A DNA stretch of 64,000 bases, taken from Cyanophora paradoxa. Lineage: Eukaryota > Glaucocystophyceae > Cyanophorales > Cyanophoraceae. The notes beneath the pieces are model-generated. The model was not told the DNA's origin. It ran no database searches and saw nothing but the letters and a program-made list of their open reading frames with translations. Positions 17,173-25,016 of the stretch are shown one piece after another; position 1 is the stretch's first letter; every line of letters begins with the position of its first letter. The stretch is from contig QPMI01000089.1 in assembly GCA_004431415.1 (NCBI GenBank), positions 124,001 through 188,000 of the forward strand. Reading direction: 5' to 3'. Made by a program: the position numbers and the translations under genes.

Positions 17173-20100
17173 ATGCCCCGCCAAACTAATCGCCTTATAA
17201 AAGAGAAAAAGGACGAAATATTAGGCTTGTTAGGTAGTCTTTTAGTCACTGGCGAGATCACCGAAGCCGAATATGATCGGAGGGCGGCGCTCTTAGATCG
17301 AAAACCCCGCTTAGCTAACCTTGTGAATATTGCCGACGAGCTCTATAATCGCCTGGAAAATGTGGAGCGCTTCTATACCGAAGGGCGGCGCTTAGCCGTC
17401 ATAGAACCTGATGAGGAAGACGGTTTCGCAATGAATAAAGCATACGCCTGGTATAGCTATAAGGCGGATGAACAGATAATCTTAGATCCGGTGGAATTTC
17501 TCACTACCATCGCTGCAAATCTGCCTGGGCGGCTGAAAGAGAGGCTGGACGAACTGAAAGCTATTAAGGTGCGCCTTACTTTCATCTGCCGATACGTTAA
17601 AGTGAGTGATCCTAACGTTTTTATCACCAAACACATTTACAGCGATTATTTCGTAATCACAAGGTCGCGCAATATTCTCACTGAGTTAGTGGGTGTAGCT
17701 CAGCAAATGAATGAACAGATGATACAGGTCGACAGCTACCGGCTCAGTAAATTAGATAAGCTACATGTCGCCGTTTTGTCATATGCGCCGGTGGGCGGCT
17801 GCTACATTGAGACCCCCGAATGGATTGGATTAAAGCGAGCCACAGTAAATATTAAGAATATCGATGGTCACGACTGTTTTAATTACGCTATCCTCGCATG
17901 GCTGCACAGAAACGACATAAACAGACACAAACGTAATGATCCGTTCCAATATAGGCGGTGGATGACTGAGCTGGACTTCTCAGGCATTAATTTCCCGGTG
18001 GCTTGCGATGCTGCATTAATAGATCGTTTCGAGGACAATAATCCCGAGCTGTCAATTAATATATATGGCGCCGACAATGCGACCCAAACCTTTTATCCAC
18101 TGCACATGTCAAGTAATCCGCGTCGTAAATCGAAGGTAAACCTGCTGCTGATCGAGGACGCAAACGGACAGGGTCACTATATTACGATTATGTCACTGAG
18201 CCGCCTATTAAAGACCACCTTTGATAAAGCAAACGACGGGCGCATTTTCTACTGCGAAACCTGTTTGTCCCGGTTTAGATCACAGGAGAAACTCGATAGC
18301 CACACCGACTCTAATCGCTGTATCGATTGGAGAATGAGTAAAGGTAAATGCCCCGAACCCGGAAGCTTTATTACTTTCGGACTGCAACACCTAAGGAAAA
18401 TGGTGTGGCTGCCCACTGTCTGCTACTGCAAGGTAGAGATGGAGTCGGTGCCGGTTCTTAATGAACCAAACCGAAGCAAGCGAGAGGTAAAGTCGGTGGC
18501 ACTTAATGTAGTTATGGGCTCGCATGTTGAAAATCACGAATTCGAGGGCGTGGATCCGCTGGGTCAGATGTTTACTACGTTAGGGGATCTGTGCCGCGAG
18601 ATGCTTAATACCCTATTTACCAACACGCCTATGATCCCGCTCACAGAGGCGCAAAAGCAAGCCTATAAGCTCACCAAGCACTGCTATATATGCAATCAGC
18701 GATTTACCCACGAAAACTTCCCTGTGCGCGATCACTGTCACCAAAGCGGCGATTATATAGGGAAAGCTTGCCGAAAATGCAATTTACACAGGAGGATCTC
18801 AAAGCAAACGAAAGTAGCCGTGGTCATTGATCGGATGGACGAGTGCGGGCATGCTATATTCAGGAAAATCGCACAGCAAGACGATAAGCTGCGGGTCGAG
18901 ATCCTAAGTAAGAATTTCGACGAGTATCTCTCTTTACAGTGGGGACTTTACAAGTTTATAGACGCCTCGAATTTCATGGATTTTCAGGCGTCCGATGTTA
19001 ATGATCTCATGGTAAAATTCGGTAAATTCAGTATGCTCGCACATGAGCAATACGGTCTGGATCCCACGCATTATGTGAGCGCACCGGGACTATCGTGGGA
19101 CGCGATGTTAAAGCATACGAGGGTCGCAATTGAACAGATCAGCGATGCGGATCAATACGAATTTATTGAGCGGGCAATTAGGGGCGGCTTTGCGACCATG
19201 CCCACACGATATGCCGAGGCTAATAGCGAGGATAAACATATAGTGCTATTGGATGCGAATAATCTATATGGCTATGCGCTCAGTCAGCCTTTACCGGTCG
19301 GGGACTATCGCTGGGACGACACAAGCACAGCTTTTACCGAGGTTGTAGGGCGGAGTGCATTTATAGAGGTCGACCTTGCATATCCGGACTATTTAAAGGG
19401 CGACCATCGCGATTTCCCGCTGATCGTGAGTAAAGAGGTAATTACTGTGGACATGCTCGGGAAATATCAGCGTGGGCTTTTGGAGATTAGCGGCGAGAAG
19501 CTCAGTAAAGATCCGAAGCTGATCGCCTCGTTTACTCCGAAATATAATTACGTGGTCTCTCAGCCGATGCTGCTCTATATGGTGCGGAAAGGCATCGTAG
19601 TTACTAAGATTCACCGCGTGCTCTCGTTTGCAACCGCCGCATTTATGAAGCCCTATATAGATCTGAACACGAAACTGCGAAAGGAAGCCCGGAATAAATT
19701 CGAGAGCGACTTTTTTAAATTGATGAACAATGCTATTTACGGTAAATGCCTGGAATCGTGTCGCGGGCGCTCAGTGGTAAAGATCGCGAACAGCACGAAG
19801 CTGTTTAAGAAATATGCGGCGAGCCCATTGGTAAAAGCGACGAATGTATTAAACGAGACTGCGGTCGCCTTTGAAATGTATAGTAAACACGTAAAACTCG
19901 ATAAACCGGTTGCGATTGGCGCTTATGTGCTGGATGCCGCGAAGCTACATAATTATAGCTTCTTTTACGACGTGATCCGACCCACCTGGTCGCAAGCTCA
20001 GCTGCTGTTCCACGATACCGACTCGTTCTGTCTGTATATAGAGAGCGCGGATCTGGAAGCGGGCATGCGAGCGATCAGCCCTTATTTAGATTGCCCTTAT

Positions 20101-20436
20101 AGTCCCGAGAACCGGATGGTTCCCGGTAAATATAAAAATGAGATGCCGGACGTCAAGATAGTGGAGTATGTGGGACTGCGACCGAAGCTATATGCTTTCC
20201 GCACCGAGAGCTACGACAAGGTAAAAATGAGCGGGACAGCCTCGAAAGAGGTGCATTTCGACGACTTTAAGCGCTGCCTATTTGACGGGATCACAAAAAC
20301 AGTAACAGTAGTAAACAAGCAACGGCGATGCCACCACTTATATGATTTGGAGAGCAAGCGGATAGCGCTGACCCAATTCGATGGCAAGCGCTGCATATCA
20401 GGCGACGGCATACATAGCCTTCCATTCGGCTGTTAG
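17173..20436 (+). CDS. PolB: Protein-primed family B DNA polymerase with embedded zinc/HNH-like module
   Basis: 1087 residues. Polymerase motifs are clear: motif A LLDANNLYGYALSQPLP (~690), motif B KLMNNAIYGKCLES (~850), motif C LFHDTDSFCLYI (~945), and the DPTHYVSAPGLSWDAMLK segment (~635) typical of Polinton and virophage pPolB. The N-terminal half has the Polinton-type region CFNYAILAWLHRNDIN, HYITIMSLSRLL and a C2H2-like CETC...H...C finger. Residues ~500-540 (CYICN...RDHCH...CRKCN) resemble endonuclease VII. The stretch where the 3'-5' exonuclease should lie is short, and its usual N-x-x-x-Y-D residues are replaced (VVIDRMDECGHAIF), so proofreading may be lost. It is expected to replicate a linear genome with terminal proteins. 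Confidence 0.9.
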   Translation: MPRQTNRLIKEKKDEILGLLGSLLVTGEITEAEYDRRAALLDRKPRLANLVNIADELYNRLENVERFYTEGRRLAVIEPDEEDGFAMNKAYAWYSYKADEQIILDPVEFLTTIAANLPGRLKERLDELKAIKVRLTFICRYVKVSDPNVFITKHIYSDYFVITRSRNILTELVGVAQQMNEQMIQVDSYRLSKLDKLHVAVLSYAPVGGCYIETPEWIGLKRATVNIKNIDGHDCFNYAILAWLHRNDINRHKRNDPFQYRRWMTELDFSGINFPVACDAALIDRFEDNNPELSINIYGADNATQTFYPLHMSSNPRRKSKVNLLLIEDANGQGHYITIMSLSRLLKTTFDKANDGRIFYCETCLSRFRSQEKLDSHTDSNRCIDWRMSKGKCPEPGSFITFGLQHLRKMVWLPTVCYCKVEMESVPVLNEPNRSKREVKSVALNVVMGSHVENHEFEGVDPLGQMFTTLGDLCREMLNTLFTNTPMIPLTEAQKQAYKLTKHCYICNQRFTHENFPVRDHCHQSGDYIGKACRKCNLHRRISKQTKVAVVIDRMDECGHAIFRKIAQQDDKLRVEILSKNFDEYLSLQWGLYKFIDASNFMDFQASDVNDLMVKFGKFSMLAHEQYGLDPTHYVSAPGLSWDAMLKHTRVAIEQISDADQYEFIERAIRGGFATMPTRYAEANSEDKHIVLLDANNLYGYALSQPLPVGDYRWDDTSTAFTEVVGRSAFIEVDLAYPDYLKGDHRDFPLIVSKEVITVDMLGKYQRGLLEISGEKLSKDPKLIASFTPKYNYVVSQPMLLYMVRKGIVVTKIHRVLSFATAAFMKPYIDLNTKLRKEARNKFESDFFKLMNNAIYGKCLESCRGRSVVKIANSTKLFKKYAASPLVKATNVLNETAVAFEMYSKHVKLDKPVAIGAYVLDAAKLHNYSFFYDVIRPTWSQAQLLFHDTDSFCLYIESADLEAGMRAISPYLDCPYSPENRMVPGKYKNEMPDVKIVEYVGLRPKLYAFRTESYDKVKMSGTASKEVHFDDFKRCLFDGITKTVTVVNKQRRCHHLYDLESKRIALTQFDGKRCISGDGIHSLPFGC

Positions 20437-20808
20437 TCGTCTATCTTATCGTGCGTTCTTTTTCTTGGTTTGCGCTCTAATTGAAGGAGCTGTCGCCTTA
20501 GGATATGGAGAAGCCATATGCACTTTAATCCGGGGTCGTCCGGGTCGATTAGGAAGTAATTAGGGATCGGGTGCGCGTCCCATATCGGGGCGTTCATTTT
20601 ACTGTTTACTGCACGTTTTTATTGCGCGTTTTGCGGTGTTTATTGTCACGATTTTCATTAATTATTAAAATCTTGACAATAAACGCTCAGGTAAACTGAT
20701 TTTATTGACAGTAAACGTGAGAGTCTCACCACGATTGCTGTAAAAAATGAAAGCCCCGTGGGCAACGCAAAATGATTTAAGGAGAACGCGCTACATTTAG
20801 GCAACAGG
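20437..20808. other. Intergenic region between polymerase and the next gene
   Basis: About 370 bp without a credible gene. It includes the dyad repeat cluster at 20604-20716, described separately, and a short GGTCGTCCGGGTCG stretch. Its length is unusual for this compact element, which makes a cis-acting function likely. Confidence 0.4.
20604..20716. promoter_or_regulatory. Cluster of dyad repeats TGACARTAAAC, candidate origin or operator
   Basis: An 18-bp inverted repeat with one mismatch (20638-20655 and 20667-20684, loop 11) carries GTTTATTGTCA and its complement TGACAATAAAC. A third site TGACAGTAAAC lies at 20706-20716 and a partial fourth, GTTTACTG, at 20604-20611 in the opposite orientation. 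Four sites in both orientations over ~110 bp suggest binding by a dimeric protein, or a replication signal, near the polymerase and integrase genes. It could alternatively be a terminator hairpin for the polymerase transcript. Confidence 0.55.
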
Positions 20809-20835
20809 AAAATATTTTCTCAGCTTAAAGTAAAA
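20809..20835 (+). promoter_or_regulatory. Promoter-like box of the 199-residue gene
   Basis: AAAATATTTTCTCAGCTTA followed by AAGTAAAA ends seven bases before ATG 20843. It is almost identical to the boxes at 12456 and 12898. Confidence 0.7.
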
Positions 20836-20842
20836 GGCGACA

Positions 20843-21442
20843 ATGGCGTATCTGTTCAATGGCGAGCCCATCTTTGAATATCCTCTTTCGGATCTCTCAT
20901 TTACCGCTGTCGAATTGCTTGACATCGTCTTCTCTATTGATAGCGACCGCTGTAAATTTTCTATTATCAATACATTCACCCGCCCGGAAGACATTGAATC
21001 TATTGGTTTCTTTATTGAAGAACCTCATAAAATTGTTGTTCGATCATCAAGAGGGTTCTCATACGTTACAGTCCATGATTTTTCCATAAAATATAGCATC
21101 GTTGGCGTCCATGAAGAAAATGAGGGAGGTTATCAATCTGTTCTGAATTTCCGGCGTCTCATCAAATGCACTCCATACACCATGAAGGATGTAATCAGAG
21201 CCGTTAAGCGTGAGCATGAACATGAACCAATAAACCTCCATTATTTCAATGTTAAACGCAATCTGTCCACATATCATAAGAAGTTTGAAGAGCATGAGTT
21301 GAAAATTACACGTCGCACCACCTTGCGTAAATTCTTAAAGGATAATGGAGCGAAATGGAGTCGTAATTGCCGAAAGTGGTTTATCGATTCAAACAACCGA
21401 AATGGTGTCGTCGCTAATATATTCTGCCCCGATTTACCGTAA
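20843..21442 (+). CDS. Viral protein of unknown function with a C-terminal GAKW motif
   Basis: 199 residues starting MAYLFNGEPIFEYPLSDLSF. The last ~45 residues contain LRKFLKDNGAKWSRNCRKWF, which resembles small domains (L-K-x-x-G-A-K-W-x-x-x-x-K-x-W) found in diverse phage and viral replication-associated proteins such as DUF5710. The N-terminal two thirds match nothing I know. The gene has a strong replication-class promoter box and sits between polymerase and integrase. A nucleic-acid-related role is a cautious inference. Confidence 0.6.
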   Translation: MAYLFNGEPIFEYPLSDLSFTAVELLDIVFSIDSDRCKFSIINTFTRPEDIESIGFFIEEPHKIVVRSSRGFSYVTVHDFSIKYSIVGVHEENEGGYQSVLNFRRLIKCTPYTMKDVIRAVKREHEHEPINLHYFNVKRNLSTYHKKFEEHELKITRRTTLRKFLKDNGAKWSRNCRKWFIDSNNRNGVVANIFCPDLP

Positions 21443-21505
21443 ACAAACAAAACCTTTTCTTGTCGCGTGCGAGTAAAATGTTACATTGATCTTTTTTATT
21501 GTCTG

Positions 21506-22948
21506 ATGACAAGGATGTCAAGACCGCCAATAGTAAGACGATCGCAAGATTTAGAGGGGAGCACATTGCCGATCCCCGTGCCGAAAGAGAATAAAGAGAG
21601 CCGCATAGTAAAGCGGTCTGATTTAAAGGCTTTGGTGCCCCGCGAGGTGCCCGTAGCCCTTGCTGTCCCGGAGGAATCGAAAATTGCCCGGAAGTTTTAC
21701 AGTCCGCAAACAGGCTTTAAAGGGATCACTAAGCTACGGCAAGAGCTGCCCGACGAGAATTATAAGAAATTGCAAGAGTGGTATAGCCGGCAAGAGGTCG
21801 TTCAGATTAATGCGCCGCACCTATCCCGCAAACGAGACCCTGCTATACCGATCCGACAGCCTCTCGATACCTACGTAATTGATCTGCTATTCTTTCCCGC
21901 TTACTCGAAGTATAATGATAATTACAGTGCTTTTCTCACGGCTATGGAGAACACATTACGGGTCGGGTTCATTATCCCGATGCGGGATAAGTCCGCGGCG
22001 TCGACCTTAGCCGCCTTTATACAGCTGCAAAATAAGGCGCCGAGACCAATTTTCAAAGTGCAAAGCGATGCGGGAAGCGAATTCCGCAATGATATTATGC
22101 GCAAATATTTCGAGAATCAGTTTATCGAGCATCAGATAGCGGACACAGCCGACCATCGCGCGCAAGGGCGCATAGAAGCATTTAACAAGCAAATGCGGCG
22201 GCTGATCACGAGCTACTGCATCGCGAATAATACGGCGCGATTTATAGATGTCCTTTCGTCTCTGGAATATAATTATAATAATACGGTGCACTCTGCGACC
22301 GGCTATATGCCCGCCGAGACCAACGAGAGTCACTATAAGCTTATAGTGCAAAAAGAAGATGCGAAATTCAAGAAATCGATAGCTTATTTGGATCAGATTC
22401 AGCCGGGCATGTCAGTAAGGCTACGGATCGAGAAGACGCCATTCGCTAAGGGCGGTAACAATTGGAGCCGAATCGTATATACTGTCGCCGCGCGCGAGGG
22501 CTATAAGTTTATGCTAACTGATCCGGACGGCAATCGCGTAGAGGGTCGCTTTGCCTTCCACGAGCTATTGCCTGTCCAAGCTGTGGATTACCTAATGGCG
22601 CCCACAGTAGATGCATTAGAAGCGGCAAAGGACGAGGCGCGGGTCGATGCGCAATTGCGTAGAGAGGGCATAGAAGCCGCCGCATCAGTGCCGCAAGGCA
22701 CTCTATTAGAGGATCGCGTGCAAAAAGAGAAACGCGTAAATAAAGAATTACAGCGGCTAGTAACCGCCGCGGAGCCTAAGCTATCCGGCGGCGTGAATAG
22801 CCAACGATGGTATAAGTCGTTCTCGAATCAGACTGAGAGCTATAAAGCGCCGGAAACCAAAGCTACATTAAGAAGTAGTAGAAAAGTAGCAACGGTAGCG
22901 CCGGTAGCTAATGGCGATCGAAAAGCGACTCTGAGACCACGAAAGTAG
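21506..22948 (+). CDS. Retrovirus-type DDE integrase (Polinton/mavirus class)
   Basis: About 480 residues. The open frame begins earlier, but the first ATG is 21506 (MTRMSRPPIVRRSQDLEGST), behind a GCGTGCGAGTAAA leader. The rve core shows the catalytic triad: Asp in DTYVIDLLFF, Asp in KVQSDAGSEF, Glu in QGRIEAFNKQMRRL, with the Polinton-like context ARFIDVLSSLEYNYNNTVHS. A C-terminal SH3-like part (VRLRIEKTPFAKGGNNWSRI) and a basic, Ser/Lys-rich tail follow. No clear N-terminal HHCC zinc site is seen. It would insert the linear genome into host DNA and create a short target duplication. It is the last gene before the right terminus. Confidence 0.85.
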   Translation: MTRMSRPPIVRRSQDLEGSTLPIPVPKENKESRIVKRSDLKALVPREVPVALAVPEESKIARKFYSPQTGFKGITKLRQELPDENYKKLQEWYSRQEVVQINAPHLSRKRDPAIPIRQPLDTYVIDLLFFPAYSKYNDNYSAFLTAMENTLRVGFIIPMRDKSAASTLAAFIQLQNKAPRPIFKVQSDAGSEFRNDIMRKYFENQFIEHQIADTADHRAQGRIEAFNKQMRRLITSYCIANNTARFIDVLSSLEYNYNNTVHSATGYMPAETNESHYKLIVQKEDAKFKKSIAYLDQIQPGMSVRLRIEKTPFAKGGNNWSRIVYTVAAREGYKFMLTDPDGNRVEGRFAFHELLPVQAVDYLMAPTVDALEAAKDEARVDAQLRREGIEAAASVPQGTLLEDRVQKEKRVNKELQRLVTAAEPKLSGGVNSQRWYKSFSNQTESYKAPETKATLRSSRKVATVAPVANGDRKATLRPRK

Positions 22949-23328
22949 TAGGCGCCGCGGTGCTTTCGTAGCCGCCAAATCGCGCCCTTTGCGAATCAGA
23001 CCTCGCCACTTCGTAGTAGTGTAGAACTACTCTATACGCGCGCGGATGCAAAGTATGACTAGTGGAGCCTCACGGGAACGCGCGCCGGCGCGCACGACGT
23101 AGGGGACACCTCGGTTTTCGGGCACCTGTGCCTATGGAGAATTCGCGCTTCGCGCCATGGTTGAGTAAGCTAGTCAAACTAGCACCAACATGCCCGGAAG
23201 CAAGTTACAAGCACGTAGCAATTGAGAGCGCGCCGAGATCGGCTTGCTGTCCAAAGTTATGCCCGGAAAACGAAAGGGGGGGTCGCCGCCGAGTCGCGAT
23301 CGCGGTGTTATGGTAAATATTTGCCGGC

Positions 23329-23363
23329 GACTCGGGACTCGGGACTCGGGACTCGGGACTCCG
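23329..23363. repeat. Short tandem repeat of ACTCGGG
   Basis: The 7-base unit ACTCGGG occurs four times in a row, followed by a fifth diverged copy (ACTCCGGG). A loose GTCAGTCA repeat follows at about 23375-23408. Confidence 0.8.
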
Positions 23364-23422
23364 GGAAGTTGGCAAGTCGGTCAGTCACTGGTCAGTCATA
23401 GTCAGTCAAGTTTTGGTGTCGG

Positions 23423-23501
23423 CTTGTCGTTAAATCGACAAGTAATGGCGGCTTGTCGAAAAAACGTCAAGTCTGTTGCGGCTTGTCGTAAAAACGTCAA
23501 G
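23423..23501. repeat. Three consecutive small palindromes CTTGTCG..CGWCAAG
   Basis: The first, at 23423-23442, is a perfect inverted repeat (CTTGTCGTTAAATCGACAAG). The second (23452-23471) and third (23482-23501) share the left arm CTTGTCG with the right arm CGTCAAG. Spacing is ~30 bases. They could be protein-binding sites or recombination substrates. Confidence 0.7.
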
Positions 23502-23514
23502 CCGACGAAAGATA

Positions 23515-23599
23515 TACCCCAATCGGTTACGCGAGCCTCTACCCCAATCGGTTACGCCCGCATAACCGGTTACGCGAGCCTCTACCCCAATCGGTTACG
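23515..23599. repeat. Direct repeats of TACCCCAATCGGTTACG
   Basis: Exact 17-base copies lie at 23515-23531, 23540-23556 and 23583-23599, with a GCGAGCCTC spacer repeated twice and a variant AACCGGTTACG palindrome between copies two and three. Confidence 0.8.
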
Positions 23600-23906
23600 G
23601 TCACATCCGCGATTGGTCGAACATCGAAAAACACATAAAAAACTACTTTGTGGCATGCTATATGTTTTCGGGATCGCCGTGATGTGATGACCCCGAATAT
23701 GTCGGTGACGCCGGTGTATATATGTATATGTCGTGATATGCGAAAAAAACAAAAAAAAACAAAAAATGCAAAGTTGTGCGGGATCACTCACACAGAGGTT
23801 CGGACATATATACGAAATATATGCATGACTAAATCGTTATTGTTTTCATAGAACTCGCATGTAGTTTGCATGTATCTTGCATAGTGGGCGGGGCGCACTT
23901 ATCCCC

Positions 23907-23950
23907 TTCGTATCCACTTCGTATCCACTTCGTATCCACTTCGTGTTCAC
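23907..23950. repeat. Direct repeats of TTCGTATCCAC
   Basis: Three exact copies of an 11-base unit in tandem and a fourth diverged copy (TTCGTGTTCAC), immediately before stem-loop module B. Confidence 0.8.
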
Positions 23951-23985
23951 TAAATTATATCGCACTGATTCAGTTTGCATTTTGC

Positions 23986-24214
23986 CCCCACCCTACACCC
24001 CACCCTATACTACAATCTCGTTATTTCTATACATATTTACTATCTATTTAATTAGAGTTTGTACATTGAAATAAGTGAGGTGTATCGATAAGTAATACAG
24101 GGTGGGGAGGGTGGGGTTGGGTGGGGTCTTTTTTGCCCAAAAATATTTGACCCCCCAAAAATTTAAGGGATTCAAAAAAAAGCCCCACCTCACCCCACTT
24201 ACCCCACCCTATCG
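23986..24214. repeat. G-rich/C-rich stem-loop module, copy B
   Basis: It has the same plan as copy A: C-box at 23986-24004, AT-rich segment, G-rich arm at 24100-24126, TCTTTTTTGCCCAAA, loop, then C-rich arm at 24183-24209 and TATCGA. The G-rich arm is identical to that of copy A; the C-rich arm differs by a few bases. No neighbouring gene is obvious. Confidence 0.75.
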
Positions 24215-24267
24215 AAGTACGCACGATATCATAGTAGGCTACATCGGGATTGCGATCATATGACAGT

Positions 24268-24316
24268 GTATACAGTGAGGGTGGTGCCCCACTTTCTCAC
24301 CCCACCCTATCGATTC
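24268..24316. repeat. Remnant of a G/C-rich stem-loop module
   Basis: GAGGGTGGTGCCCCAC, then TCTCACCCCACCCTATCGA, looks like a collapsed copy that kept only the outer ends of the two arms and lost the loop. Confidence 0.5.
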
Positions 24317-24468
24317 GCGATTCAGGGATCGCGAAATATACAGCACATGATACTTGTTTTTCTTAGTGATCGCGCCGTTCTAATACGATCCGATTATATC
24401 ATATCTCGTCGGTATCACGTCGGTTCAATATCGTAATTATTAAATGGTTGGCTGATACCACCTTCACA

Positions 24469-24686
24469 CCCCACCCTCACACCCCACCCGGTATTAATTT
24501 AACATACATAATCTCTATACTTTATACATTAATCACATTGAAATCAATCATGAATATAATAAAAGATACAGGGTGGGGTAAGTGGGGTTGGGTGGGGTCT
24601 TTTTTGACCAAAACTTTTTGAGGGGGAATTATTTTAGGGAATTCAAAAAAATGCCCCACCTCACCCCACCCGCCCCACCCTATCGA
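24469..24686. repeat. G-rich/C-rich stem-loop module, copy C
   Basis: C-box at 24469-24489 (doubled CACACCCCACCC), AT-rich segment, G-rich arm at 24571-24597, TCTTTTTTG, loop, C-rich arm at 24654-24680 and TATCGA. In all full copies the arms share the same internal mismatch (TTGGG against TGAGG), so copies descend from one module rather than arising independently. Confidence 0.75.
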
Positions 24687-24945
24687 AGCTACATAGATGA
24701 TACACATGACTATATGTGGCGCGTCCCAAGCAGCACATTGTAATTATTTTAGATACACATCGCGCATCGTAAACACATATCGGCTATATCGCGACTACAT
24801 ATTTTTATATACATAATTTACAAAGATTTCACGATACATATATTATTTTTTATTGATTCGTTTACGAACTACCGATAAAATACATATCAGATATCGATAT
24901 ACACTATGATAAAAATGCTAATATCTTTATATAACTTATAGTAAC

Positions 24946-25016
24946 ACACATATAAAAACAAATATTATTATCCTGAGCGGAACGCGAGGGATAATAATAT
25001 TTGTTTTTATATGTGT
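24946..25016. repeat. Perfect 28-bp inverted repeat at the virus-host junction
   Basis: The left arm (24946-24973) and right arm (24989-25016) are exact reverse complements and are separated by 15 bases (TGAGCGGAACGCGAG). The arms are very AT-rich (for example ACACATATAAAAACAAATAT). Host-like, GC-rich coding sequence starts at 25017. It could be the terminal palindrome of the integrated element, a hairpin telomere scar, or a regulatory hairpin. Confidence 0.75.

Larger units (their letters stand above)
22949..25016. other. Gene-free right terminal region of the viral element
   Basis: Two kilobases without a convincing coding region; open frames here are short or lie in repeats. GC content falls sharply rightward, to very AT-rich DNA between 24.7 and 25.0 kb. 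It contains short direct repeats, three small palindromes, three G/C-rich stem-loop modules or remnants, and a perfect 28-bp inverted repeat at its end, each listed separately. This would be the right terminal repeat region of the element if the left end, outside the window, carries matching sequence. Confidence 0.6.

Noticed and set aside
23062-23687. Open frames in the right-end region that might code small proteins
   Set aside because: They run through short tandem repeats and palindromes, are Arg/Ser-rich by composition, and lack a promoter-like box.
24946-25016. Hairpin as a bacterial-type terminator
   Set aside because: The arms are AT-rich with no GC stem and no T tail in the context of a bacterial gene; location at the composition boundary is more informative.
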